DNA from: Buchnera aphidicola (Phyllaphis fagi)
GTDB lineage: Bacteria > Pseudomonadota > Gammaproteobacteria > Enterobacterales > Enterobacteriaceae
Assembly (NCBI RefSeq): GCF_964058955.1
Contig: NZ_OZ060370.1
Span: 186,001-250,000 of the forward strand
Direction: 5' to 3'
Length of the DNA stretch: 64,000 bases
The translations under genes and the position numbers were made by a program. Shown piece after piece: positions 30,854 to 42,839 of this stretch; position 1 is the first letter of the stretch, and each line of letters begins with the position of its first letter. The notes beneath the pieces are model-generated. The model did not search any database, had not been told where the DNA came from, and worked only from the letters and a program-made list of their open reading frames with translations.

Positions 30854-32140
30854 ATGAATCAAGATCTTAAATTTAACTTAAAACATATTTGGCATCCCTA
30901 TGATTCTATGACTAAACCATTACCATGTTATATGATTTCTTATGCTCATGGAGTGCATTTAAAATTAAAAAATGGTATAAAAATTATTGATGGTATGTCT
31001 TCTTGGTGGTCTACTATACATGGATATAATCATCCTAGATTGAATATAGCATTAAAAAATCAAATAGATAAAATGTCTCATATTATGTTTGGTGGAATAA
31101 TACATTCACCTGCAATTAAATTATGTAAAAAATTAATAAGTATACTTCCTAAAAAATTAGAATGCATTTTTCTTGCTGATTCAGGATCAGTATCTATTGA
31201 AATAGCTATGAAAATAGCATTACAATATTGGTATTCTTTAAATAAAAATAAAAAAGTTTTTTTAACAATTCGAAATGGATATCATGGAGATACATTTTCT
31301 GCTATGTCAGTGTGTGATCCTAAGAATTCTTTACATAATTTATATCATAAATTTTTACCTAAAAATTTATTTGCACATGCTCCTAAATCATCTTTTATGA
31401 ATACATGGAATCATAATGATATAAATTCTTTTTTAAATTTATTAATAAATAATAAATCAATTATTGCAGCAGTAATTTTAGAGCCCATTGTACAAGGTAT
31501 TGGTGGTATGAAATTCTATCATCCTGAATATTTAAAACAAATAAAATTTTTATGTAATGAACATAAAATTCCACTTATTATTGATGAAATTGCAACTGGA
31601 TTTGGACGTACTGGAAAAATGTTTGCATATCAACATGCTAATATAATTCCAGATATATTATGTTTAGGAAAAGCATTAACTGGTGGTACAATGACATTAT
31701 CAGCGATAATAACAACTCGAAAAATTGCTAACGTTATTAGTAATAATGAACCTTATAAATTAATGCATGGTCCAACATTTATGGGAAATCCTTTAGCATG
31801 CGCAGTAGCTTGTGAAAATATTTCTATATTACAAGAAGGAACATGGAAAATACAAATATTTAATATTGAAAAACAACTTAAACAAGAATTATTGCCATTA
31901 ATTAATAATTCTTATGTATTAGATATTCGAATACTTGGAGGTATTGCTGTTGTTGAATGTAAATATTCAGTTAATTTAAAACTAATTCAAAAATTTTTTG
32001 TTCGTCATGGAGTTTGGATTAGACCATTTCAGAAATTAATTTATTTAACACCTCCATATATTATTGATACTTTTTCATTAACAAAATTAACTCGTGCAAT
32101 TAAATATGCTATTCATAATAAATTATTATTTATTAAATAA
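30854..32140 (+). CDS. bioA: Adenosylmethionine-8-amino-7-oxononanoate aminotransferase
   Basis: BioA makes 7,8-diaminopelargonate from KAPA using SAM as amino donor, with PLP. It has 428 residues (E. coli 429). IWHPYDSMTKPLP at the start is typical of the family. MSSWWSTIHGY is in the substrate site. The PLP lysine is in CLGKALTGGTMTLSA near residue 274. KAPA itself must come from elsewhere since bioF is not here. Last gene before a 1.7 kb eroded stretch. Confidence 0.97.
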   Translation: MNQDLKFNLKHIWHPYDSMTKPLPCYMISYAHGVHLKLKNGIKIIDGMSSWWSTIHGYNHPRLNIALKNQIDKMSHIMFGGIIHSPAIKLCKKLISILPKKLECIFLADSGSVSIEIAMKIALQYWYSLNKNKKVFLTIRNGYHGDTFSAMSVCDPKNSLHNLYHKFLPKNLFAHAPKSSFMNTWNHNDINSFLNLLINNKSIIAAVILEPIVQGIGGMKFYHPEYLKQIKFLCNEHKIPLIIDEIATGFGRTGKMFAYQHANIIPDILCLGKALTGGTMTLSAIITTRKIANVISNNEPYKLMHGPTFMGNPLACAVACENISILQEGTWKIQIFNIEKQLKQELLPLINNSYVLDIRILGGIAVVECKYSVNLKLIQKFFVRHGVWIRPFQKLIYLTPPYIIDTFSLTKLTRAIKYAIHNKLLFIK

Positions 32141-34859
<2,719 letters not shown>

Positions 34860-34878
34860 ATTAATATAAATTATTATC

Positions 34879-34918
34879 GATAACAGCAAATCATATATTT
34901 ATATATTATGCTGTTATC
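34879..34918. terminator. Two-way terminator hairpin between gapA and fldA
   Basis: GATAACAGC (34879-34887) pairs perfectly with GCTGTTATC (34910-34918). Inside, A/T pairs can extend the stem. A T-rich stretch follows on the plus strand and A/T-rich sequence on the other side, so it can serve both converging genes. Among the better terminators in the window. Confidence 0.65.
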
Positions 34919-34973
34919 ATTAATAATTTCAATTTTTATTTTTAGAAATACAAATAAATTAAGAATAAATATT

Positions 34974-35507
34974 TTATTTGTAATTTTTAATATTTATATT
35001 TTGTATTTCCAATAATATATTATTTATCCATGTGTTTATTCGAGTTTCACTTTTCTGTGATTGTCGATCTTCATCAATTGTTAATCCAACAAAATATTTA
35101 TTATTTAATAATGCTTTAGATTCTTCAAATGTATATCCTTTAGTGGACCATTTTCCGATTAAATGAGCACCTTGATTTTTTACAATATTATATACAATAC
35201 CAATAGCATCACAAAAATATTCACTATAATCCTCTTGATCTCCACAACCAAATAAAGATACTATTTTATTTTTAAAATTTATTGTCTTTAATGTTGGTAA
35301 AAAAGTATCCCAATCACATTGTACTTCTCCATAATACCATGTTGGTATTCCAAACATTAAAATATTAAATTTTGTTATATCTTTTTGAGTACATGTAGAT
35401 ATATCATACAATTCTGATGTATTTTCCCCAATTTTTTTATGAATAATTTTAGCTATTTTTTCTGTATTTCCAGTGTCACTTCCAAAAAAAATTCCTATTT
35501 TTTCCAT
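34974..35507 (-). CDS. fldA: Flavodoxin I
   Basis: FldA is an FMN electron carrier that feeds radical-SAM enzymes such as BioB and LipA. The start at 35507 ([19 protein letters not shown]) has AGAGAGGAT ideally placed and matches the E. coli N-terminus. A frame from 35543 would add 12 residues. From 35507 it has 177 residues (E. coli 176). FMN sites are [20 protein letters not shown] and [16 protein letters not shown]. Retention fits three radical-SAM enzymes encoded in this window. Confidence 0.96.
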   Translation of the reverse strand: MEKIGIFFGSDTGNTEKIAKIIHKKIGENTSELYDISTCTQKDITKFNILMFGIPTWYYGEVQCDWDTFLPTLKTINFKNKIVSLFGCGDQEDYSEYFCDAIGIVYNIVKNQGAHLIGKWSTKGYTFEESKALLNNKYFVGLTIDEDRQSQKSETRINTWINNILLEIQNINIKNYK

Positions 35508-35803
35508 TCTATCCTCTCTATAATCTTCTAGTAAATATAACATAAAATACTTATTAATTTAAACTATATATTTAATCTAATCATAAATATTTTTATATTC
35601 ATAATCTTATCTTTTATCAATATAACTGAATAAATATTCAATAATTTTATTTATAATTTATAGAAAATTTTATTAATACAATATTTAATATTTATGTAAG
35701 ATAAATATTTTCTATACAATAAAATATATCAATTTTATTTTATATTAAATTATAAAACTATTTTTATTTTTTAATATATATTTCATATTTCATACAATAC
35801 TTA

Positions 35804-36547
35804 ATGAATAATTATAATTTAGAAAATATTATTAATAAAAAATTAAATTCTCATTTATTTCAAGATATTACTAATAATGGATTACAAATAGAAGGTAATC
35901 ATAATATACAAAAAATTGTTACAGGAGTTAGTATTTGTCAACAACTAATCGATTTTGCTATTCAATATCAAGCTCAAGCAATTATTGTACATCATGGTTT
36001 ATTTTGGGATCATGAATCTAAAAATATTCAAAAAATACAAAAAACTAGAATACACTCAATATTAAAAAATAATATTAATTTATATAGTTGGCATATACCA
36101 TTAGATGTTCATAAAACATTAGGTAATAATATGCAAATAGCTAAAAAATTAGAAATTACTGTATTAGGTAAAATATCAGATATTGTTTTATGGGGAAAGT
36201 TTAATTCACATATTACTGTCAAAAATTTATTTCATAAAATTACATCGAAATTTAAAAGAATACCTATTTGTTTTAGTCGTTCTAAATTATATAAAATTAA
36301 TACTATTGCTTGGTGTAGTGGTAAAGGACAAAAATTTATAAAACAAGCACATGATTTAAAATTAGATGCTTTTTTAACAGGAGAAGCATCTGAAGATACT
36401 ATGCATTATGCACATGAAAGTAATATCAATTTTTTTGCAGCTGGACATTATGCTACAGAACGGTATGGAATACAAAAATTAGGACAATGGATATCTAAAA
36501 AATATAATTTAAATGTTATATTTATTGATATCAATAATCCTATATAA
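35804..36547 (+). CDS. ybgI: Nif3-family metal-binding protein YbgI
   Basis: A 247-residue protein, the same length as E. coli YbgI (annotated as a type 2 GTP cyclohydrolase I family member; role unsettled). Metal-ligand histidines are seen in IVHHGLFWDHES near residue 64, WHIPLDVH near 98, and the C-terminal GHYATERYG. LTGEASEDTMHYA is the family signature. Why so small a genome keeps it is unknown. Confidence 0.9.
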   Translation: MNNYNLENIINKKLNSHLFQDITNNGLQIEGNHNIQKIVTGVSICQQLIDFAIQYQAQAIIVHHGLFWDHESKNIQKIQKTRIHSILKNNINLYSWHIPLDVHKTLGNNMQIAKKLEITVLGKISDIVLWGKFNSHITVKNLFHKITSKFKRIPICFSRSKLYKINTIAWCSGKGQKFIKQAHDLKLDAFLTGEASEDTMHYAHESNINFFAAGHYATERYGIQKLGQWISKKYNLNVIFIDINNPI

Positions 36548-36570
36548 CCATATTAATCTTGTATTAATTT

Positions 36571-36614
36571 TATATAAATTCTATATAAATTCTATATAGA
36601 TTCTATATAGATCT
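36571..36614. repeat. 11-bp tandem repeat upstream of sucA, four copies
   Basis: TATATAAATTC at 36571-36581 and 36582-36592, then TATATAGATTC at 36593-36603, then TATATAGATCT at 36604-36614. The period is one helical turn, so the TATATA steps fall on the same face. It lies about 85-130 bases before sucA. It could be slippage, or a bent upstream element of the sucA promoter. Confidence 0.75.
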
Positions 36615-36699
36615 TTAGTATTTATTATATTACTAAACTATAGTACTTTAATTTTATGTATATATTGTACACTATTGAAAATTATTTCTAGGTAATATT

Positions 36700-39441
36700 A
36701 TGCAAGAAAAAAAAAATATATTTGATTCAAAATTTTATAACTTAAATGGTATGAATCAATTATATATTGAACATATTTACCAAAAATTTCTATATGATTC
36801 TGATTCAGTAGAATTATACTGGAAACAATTATTTCAAGAAAATAAAAATTATTTTTCTGTTATGAAAGATAATTTAAAAAATGATATTAAATTAAATTCT
36901 CATGATATTGATAATAATAATTTAAATATATTTAAATTAATTGATTTATTTAGAAGATATGGACATAAATTTGCTAATTTAGATCCTATTAGATTTATAC
37001 CTCAAACAGATAAACTAAAAAAATTTTTATTATTACATGGTTTTAATTTTATAAATACACAAAAAAATATTTACGTTAAAAAAATACTAAATAAAAATAA
37101 TAAAATTCATTCATTAAAATTAATTTATGAAAAATTTAAAAAAATATATTGCACAACTTTTAGCATAGAATACATGTATATTGATAAAATATCAGAAACT
37201 AGTTGGATACAAAAAAATGTAGAAAATAAATCTAATCGTTTTGTTTTAAAAAAACAACAAAAAATCAAACTTTTAAAACAATTAGTAAAATCAGAAATTT
37301 TTGAAAAATATCTTAATAGTCGGTTTCCTGGAACAAAACGTTTTTCGTTAGAAGGATGTGAAGTATTAATTCCTATTTTACATTATATTATACGTGATTC
37401 TATTAAAAAATTATCTTCTAAAATTATTATTGGTATGGCACATCGAGGAAGATTAAATGTGTTAGTAAATGTTTTAAATAAAAATATGTATGATTTATGT
37501 AATGAATTTTCTAATACATATAAACCATATTATGGAACAGGAGATGCAAAATATCATTTTGGAATGTGTTCAAAAATTAAAATAAAAAATAAAATTATAA
37601 CAGTAGATTTAAAACCCAATCCATCTCATTTAGAAATTATTAATCCTGTAATTATGGGATCTAGTCGAGCATATATAGATAAAGAAAAAGTATTTAATTC
37701 TAATAATATATTACCTATTAATATACATGGAGACGCTGCAATTATCGGTCAAGGAGTCAACCAAGAATTATTAAATATGTCTCAGACTAATGGTTATACT
37801 GTAGGTGGAACAGTACATATTATAATTAATAATCAAATTGGATTTACTACTTCTAACACAAAAGATATTAGATCAACTGAATATTGTACAGATATAGCTA
37901 AAATAATACAATCACCAGTATTTCATGTTAATGCAGATGATCCAGAATCTGTTATTTTTATTATTCAATTAGCATTAAATTTTAGATATAAATTTAAAAA
38001 AGATGTTTTCATTGATTTAGTTTGTTACCGTAGAAATGGTCATAATGAAGCAGATGAACCAAGTGTTACACAACCTCTTATGTATCAAAAAATAAAAAGT
38101 CACCCTACAATATGTACAATATATTCAAAATTATTAGAATTAAATAAAGTTATTGATGCAACATATTTTAACGATTTAAAAGTAAAATATCGTAATCAAT
38201 TTAATATTAACAGTCAAAATTCAAATCATAAAATACTAAATAAGATAATAATATCAAAAAAAAAAAGAAATATATTATCTAATTTGAATATAAATAATGT
38301 TCAATATTTAGCAATTCAAATTAGTTTAATACCTGACAGTATAAAAGCACACAATAGAATTGTTAAAATATATCAATCAAGATATGACATGGCAATAAGA
38401 AAAAAATTATTTGATTGGGGAGCTGCAGAAAATCTTGCATATGCTACTTTATTATATCAAGGTATTTCATGTAGATTATCGGGAGAAGATATAAGTAGAG
38501 GTACTTTTTTCCATCGACATGCAGTGATACATGATCAATATAATGGAATAAATTATATTCCATTAAATAATTTAAAAAAAATAATAGGAAAATTTCATAT
38601 TTGGGATTCTGTATTATCAGAAGAATCTGTATTAGCTTTTGAATATGGCTATTCCATAGATTCATATAATACATTAAATATTTGGGAAGCGCAATTTGGT
38701 GATTTTGCTAACGGAGCACAAGTTGTAATCGATCAATTTATTAGTTCAGGTGAACAAAAGTGGGGAATAAAATCTAAATTAGTAATGTTTTTACCACATG
38801 GATATGAAGGACAAGGACCTGAGCATTCTTCTGCAAGAATAGAACGTTTTCTTCAATTATGTTCTCAAAAAAATATTATAATATGTATTCCTTCTACTGC
38901 TTCACAAATATATCATCTTTTACGTCATCAAGCTTTTAATATTATTTTCAAACCTTTAATTATTATCTCACCTAAATCATTATTAAGAAATCCTTTAGCT
39001 AATTCAACTTTAACAGAACTAGAATATGGATATTTTAAACCTATAATTAATGAAATAGATTTAATTAATTTATCATGTATTAAAAAAATTATTTTTTGTT
39101 CAGGTAAGATATATTATGATTTATTATCTGAAAGAAGAAAAAAAAATACAATACATGTTGTTTTAATTAGAGTAGAACAACTATATCCTTTCCCTAAACA
39201 AGAAATATTAAATTTATTAAAATTATATCATTCAGTACATAATTTTTATTGGTGTCAAGAAGAACCAAAAAATCAAGGTGCATGGTATTATATTCAAAAA
39301 TGTTTAACATCAATATCATTATACAATATCAATATACAATACATTGGAAGATCTTCTTCAGCAGCACCAGCTGTAGGATCTATATTTCTTCATTTAAAAC
39401 AACAAAAAAAAATTATTAATAATGCTTTAAATATACATTAA
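36700..39441 (+). CDS. sucA: 2-oxoglutarate dehydrogenase E1 component
   Basis: SucA is the thiamine-diphosphate E1 that decarboxylates 2-oxoglutarate and loads the succinyl group on SucB lipoate. It has 913 residues (E. coli 933). IGMAHRGRLNVLVNVLNK near residue 244 and GDAAIIGQGVN near 345 bind the cofactor. VCYRRNGHNEADEPSVTQP and, late, HGYEGQGPEHSSARIERFL are conserved. An 11-A run codes lysines near 38257. TAGG precedes the start. sucC and sucD are not next to it. Confidence 0.97.
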   Translation: MQEKKNIFDSKFYNLNGMNQLYIEHIYQKFLYDSDSVELYWKQLFQENKNYFSVMKDNLKNDIKLNSHDIDNNNLNIFKLIDLFRRYGHKFANLDPIRFIPQTDKLKKFLLLHGFNFINTQKNIYVKKILNKNNKIHSLKLIYEKFKKIYCTTFSIEYMYIDKISETSWIQKNVENKSNRFVLKKQQKIKLLKQLVKSEIFEKYLNSRFPGTKRFSLEGCEVLIPILHYIIRDSIKKLSSKIIIGMAHRGRLNVLVNVLNKNMYDLCNEFSNTYKPYYGTGDAKYHFGMCSKIKIKNKIITVDLKPNPSHLEIINPVIMGSSRAYIDKEKVFNSNNILPINIHGDAAIIGQGVNQELLNMSQTNGYTVGGTVHIIINNQIGFTTSNTKDIRSTEYCTDIAKIIQSPVFHVNADDPESVIFIIQLALNFRYKFKKDVFIDLVCYRRNGHNEADEPSVTQPLMYQKIKSHPTICTIYSKLLELNKVIDATYFNDLKVKYRNQFNINSQNSNHKILNKIIISKKKRNILSNLNINNVQYLAIQISLIPDSIKAHNRIVKIYQSRYDMAIRKKLFDWGAAENLAYATLLYQGISCRLSGEDISRGTFFHRHAVIHDQYNGINYIPLNNLKKIIGKFHIWDSVLSEESVLAFEYGYSIDSYNTLNIWEAQFGDFANGAQVVIDQFISSGEQKWGIKSKLVMFLPHGYEGQGPEHSSARIERFLQLCSQKNIIICIPSTASQIYHLLRHQAFNIIFKPLIIISPKSLLRNPLANSTLTELEYGYFKPIINEIDLINLSCIKKIIFCSGKIYYDLLSERRKKNTIHVVLIRVEQLYPFPKQEILNLLKLYHSVHNFYWCQEEPKNQGAWYYIQKCLTSISLYNINIQYIGRSSSAAPAVGSIFLHLKQQKKIINNALNIH

Positions 39442-39453
39442 AGAGATCGAATA

Positions 39454-40635
39454 ATGAATCAAATAAATATTTTAGTTCCTGAATTACCAGAATCAATTAC
39501 TAATGCTACAATTATTCATTGGAATAAAAAGGTTGGTGATATTATTAAACAAGATGAAATACTTGTAGAAATTGAAACTGAAAAGGTAATTTTAGAAGTA
39601 CCTGCTTCTGTTAATGGTATTTTGAAATCTATATTAAAAAATGAAGGAGAAACAGTATATAATAAACAAATAATAGGATTAATTAAAGAAACTAAGAATA
39701 TACAATCAAATAAAAATAATATAAAAAATTTAAACAATATAAAGAAAATAAATCAGGTCTTTCAAAACACACAAGATGAATTATTTCAACGTTACTTAAG
39801 TCCATCTATTAGAAGAATAATGTTAAAGAATAATTCATATTCTTTACATACGTTAAAAAAAAAAAAAAATTTTATACATAAAAATAAAGATTCTTCAAAA
39901 AATACATTAATTCCAGAAAATAAAAATTCCAATAATCGTAATGAAAAACGTGTATTAATGACTCCTATACGTAAAAGAATATCGGAAAAATTATTATATT
40001 CAAAAAATAATACTGCAATGTTAACAACATTTAACGAAGTAAATATGCAGTCAATTATTAACCTTCGTAATCTATATGGAAAATCTTTTCAAGAAAATTA
40101 TAAAGTTCGATTAGGATTTATGTCTTTTTTTATTAAAGCAGTAGTAGAATCTTTAAAAATTTTTAAAACAATAAATGCAAGAATTGAAAAAAATTATATA
40201 GTGTACTATGATTATTTTGATATTAATGTTGCTATTGCAACTAATACAGGTTTAGTTACTCCAGTACTAAAAGATGTAAACAGTATGACTATGTCACAAA
40301 TAGAAAAAAAAATTAAATATTTTATTGCTCAAAGTAATCAAGAAAAATTACAGTTATCAGACTTAATTGGAGGTAATTTTACTATTACTAATGGTGGTAC
40401 CTTTGGTTCTTTGTTGTCAACACCTATCATTAATCCCCCCCAATCAGCTATTTTAGGTATGCATACTATTCAAGATCGTCCTATATCAATAAATCAAGAA
40501 ATTAAAATTGCACCTATGATGTACATAGCACTGTCTTATGATCATAGATTAATTGATGGTAAAGAAGCTGTAGGGTTTTTAAATATGGTTAAAAATAAAT
40601 TAGAAGATTTTACAAGAGTTTTATTAGAAATTTAA
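39454..40635 (+). CDS. sucB: Dihydrolipoamide succinyltransferase (E2), eroded linker domain
   Basis: SucB forms the core of the 2-oxoglutarate dehydrogenase complex. It has 393 residues (E. coli 405). The lipoyl domain (about 1-80) carries the lysine in [12 protein letters not shown], where E. coli has ETDKV. The catalytic domain (about 165-393) is sound: [16 protein letters not shown] near the end and [10 protein letters not shown] near its start. Between them the subunit-binding domain keeps LSPSIRRIM, but the family GTGxxGRLTxxDV segment is gone, replaced by Lys/Asn-rich sequence around a 15-A run (39855-39869). It starts 12 bases after sucA. Confidence 0.96.
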   Translation: MNQINILVPELPESITNATIIHWNKKVGDIIKQDEILVEIETEKVILEVPASVNGILKSILKNEGETVYNKQIIGLIKETKNIQSNKNNIKNLNNIKKINQVFQNTQDELFQRYLSPSIRRIMLKNNSYSLHTLKKKKNFIHKNKDSSKNTLIPENKNSNNRNEKRVLMTPIRKRISEKLLYSKNNTAMLTTFNEVNMQSIINLRNLYGKSFQENYKVRLGFMSFFIKAVVESLKIFKTINARIEKNYIVYYDYFDINVAIATNTGLVTPVLKDVNSMTMSQIEKKIKYFIAQSNQEKLQLSDLIGGNFTITNGGTFGSLLSTPIINPPQSAILGMHTIQDRPISINQEIKIAPMMYIALSYDHRLIDGKEAVGFLNMVKNKLEDFTRVLLEI

Positions 40636-40694
40636 AAAAATAAAAATTAAAAATAAATAAATACATATTATATTGCATATAATAGGAATAAAAT

Positions 40695-41393
40695 ATGGAG
40701 AATAATCAATTAGTTTTAGTAAGACATGGTGAAAGTACATGGAATAAATTAAATAAATTTACTGGTTGGACTAATGTAGAATTATCAAATAAAGGTAAAA
40801 AAGAGGCTCAAGAAGCTGGGAAAATATTAAAAAAAAATAATTTTGAATTTGATATTTCTTATACATCTGTATTAAATAGAGCCATTAATACTTTATGGAA
40901 AATATTAAGAGAATTAAATCAATGTTGGATACCAGTAAAAAAAACATGGTATCTAAATGAAAGACATTATGGTAAATTACAAGGATTAAGTAAATTAGAA
41001 ACAAATTTAAAGTATGGAAAAGAACAAGTCAAAAAATGGCGTAGAAGTTTTAAAGCAATACCTCCAAAATTAAAGACAATAAAAAATTTACTTTTAGAAA
41101 ATAGTAAAAAATATGAAAAATTAAATTGTCATCATATACCAGTTTCTGAAAGTTTAGAATTAACTCTTAATAGAGTTTTACCTTATTGGAATAATAAAAT
41201 TTTTCCAAATATAAAAAATAAAAAAAATGTTTTAATTGTAGCTCATGGTAATTCTTTAAGAGCATTAATAAAATATTTATCGAATATTAATAACAATGAA
41301 ATAATAAATTTATATATTCCAAATGGTATTCCTATTATTTATAATTTTGATAAAAAACTATGTCCTATAAAATATTATTTTTTAAAAAAATAG
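40695..41393 (+). CDS. gpmA: 2,3-bisphosphoglycerate-dependent phosphoglycerate mutase
   Basis: GpmA interconverts 3- and 2-phosphoglycerate in glycolysis. It has 232 residues (E. coli 250). The phosphohistidine motif is LVRHGESTWN. NERHYGKLQGLSK and VAHGNSLRALIKYL complete the active site. The shortfall comes from the C-terminal tail and a small loop deletion near residue 130. ATAGGAAT lies in front of the start. In E. coli gpmA is elsewhere relative to suc but still in the same arc. Confidence 0.97.
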   Translation: MENNQLVLVRHGESTWNKLNKFTGWTNVELSNKGKKEAQEAGKILKKNNFEFDISYTSVLNRAINTLWKILRELNQCWIPVKKTWYLNERHYGKLQGLSKLETNLKYGKEQVKKWRRSFKAIPPKLKTIKNLLLENSKKYEKLNCHHIPVSESLELTLNRVLPYWNNKIFPNIKNKKNVLIVAHGNSLRALIKYLSNINNNEIINLYIPNGIPIIYNFDKKLCPIKYYFLKK

Positions 41394-41510
41394 TGATAAC
41401 TTATTATATAATAAAATTAAATATTTTTAATTTAACTTTAAATAATAGTACATATATAGCATAACATTTTATTGTATATTATTAATATTATTTTTATAAC
41501 TACTATATTC

Positions 41511-41541
41511 AACCTTAATACATACTTTAATTTTTAAGGTT
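41511..41541 (+). promoter_or_regulatory. Inverted repeat that covers the pfkA ribosome-binding site
   Basis: AACCTTAA (41511-41518) pairs perfectly with TTAAGGTT (41534-41541) around a 15-base loop. The right arm contains AAGG (41536-41539), nine bases before the pfkA ATG. In RNA the stem would hide the ribosome-binding site. With eight pairs, five of them A-U, it could open with modest change. Function is inference. Confidence 0.45.
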
Positions 41542-41548
41542 AATTATC

Positions 41549-42511
41549 ATGATTAAAAGAATTGGTGTATTAACGAGTGGAGGTGATGCTCCTGGAATGA
41601 ATGCTGCTATTCGATCTGTTGTACGAACAGGTTTAAGTGAAAAATTAAAAATATTTGGAATATATGATGGATATTTAGGATTATATGAAAATAGAATGAT
41701 AGACTTAGATCGATATAGTGTATCTGATATAATTAATAAAGGTGGTACTTTTTTAGGTTCAACACGATTCCCTCAATTTTCTAAAAAAACAATTCGATAT
41801 ATTGCAGTTAACAATATAAAATATAAAAAAATTGATGCTCTTGTTATTATTGGTGGTAACGGTTCTTATATTGGTGCTAAAAAATTAACAAAAATGGGTA
41901 TACCTTGTATTGGTTTGCCTGGAACAATTGATAATGATGTTTCAGGAACAGATTATACTATAGGATATTGTACTGCTTTACAAACTATAGTAGAAGCTAT
42001 GGATCGTTTAAGAGATACATCATCTTCACATCAAAGAATTTCTATTGTAGAAGTAATGGGAAGATATTGTGGAGATTTAACTTTATTTTCTGCTATTGCT
42101 GGAGGATGTGAATTTATCGTACTACCAGAAATTAATTATAAGAAAGAAGACTTACTTGAAGAAGTAAAGTTAGGTATCAAAAGAGGTAAAAAACATGCCA
42201 TTATAGTAATAACAGAATATATGTGTGATGTTAAAAAATTAGCTCAATATATAGAAAATAATACTAATAGAGAAACAAGAGCAACAATTTTAGGTCATAT
42301 ACAAAGAGGAGGAGCACCAGTAGTATATGATCGTATTTTAGCTTCTCGAATGGGATCTTATGCAATAGAACTTCTTATAAAAGGGTATGGGGGAAGATGT
42401 ATTGGTATTCAGAATGAAAAAATAGTTCATAATGATATCCAAAAAACCTCACAACATGTAAAAAAAATATTCAAATATGATGCATTTAAAATTGCTAAAA
42501 AATTGTATTAA
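41549..42511 (+). CDS. pfkA: 6-phosphofructokinase
   Basis: PfkA commits fructose-6-phosphate to glycolysis using ATP. It has 320 residues, as in E. coli. ATP-site glycines are in [16 protein letters not shown]. The catalytic Asp is in [18 protein letters not shown] near residue 128. [11 protein letters not shown] and GHIQRGGAP are also present. Allosteric arginines appear kept. A hairpin covers its ribosome-binding site and another lies just beyond the stop. Confidence 0.98.
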   Translation: MIKRIGVLTSGGDAPGMNAAIRSVVRTGLSEKLKIFGIYDGYLGLYENRMIDLDRYSVSDIINKGGTFLGSTRFPQFSKKTIRYIAVNNIKYKKIDALVIIGGNGSYIGAKKLTKMGIPCIGLPGTIDNDVSGTDYTIGYCTALQTIVEAMDRLRDTSSSHQRISIVEVMGRYCGDLTLFSAIAGGCEFIVLPEINYKKEDLLEEVKLGIKRGKKHAIIVITEYMCDVKKLAQYIENNTNRETRATILGHIQRGGAPVVYDRILASRMGSYAIELLIKGYGGRCIGIQNEKIVHNDIQKTSQHVKKIFKYDAFKIAKKLY

Positions 42512-42839
42512 ATTTATATGAGTGCCGGAATAATGCCGGCGCTCAGATATTATTATAAAAATCAATTATACTAAAATGTCGTAATTATAAAATATGAATT
42601 ATGTTTTTAAATGGTATTTACAAATTAAAATAATTAATTTATTGAATATTACATTGGTACAAAAATATCATTTTTATTTTATAAAATATTTTTATATAGA
42701 AACTAAGTTCTATAAATATATTAGCTACTTAGCTTCCAAATTTATATAAATATTCATTTATTTTATATTATAGTATAAATATATAACAATATTTTAATCA
42801 ATTATATATTTATTCAATGACATATAAATTAATAAATAT
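42512..42839. other. Spacer between convergent pfkA and rpsA
   Basis: 328 bases. The left end holds the G/C-rich hairpin listed separately. The rest is A/T-rich with no open frame and no other feature that I can support. Confidence 0.6.
42519..42545. terminator. G/C-rich hairpin after pfkA
   Basis: TGAGTGCCGG (42519-42528) pairs with CCGGCGCTCA (42536-42545), ten pairs with one G-U, around a 7-base loop. This is the most stable short stem outside RNA genes in the window and is very rich in G+C for this genome, so selection must hold it. No long T run follows, but it lies between two converging genes and is best read as a terminator or 3'-end protector. Confidence 0.75.
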
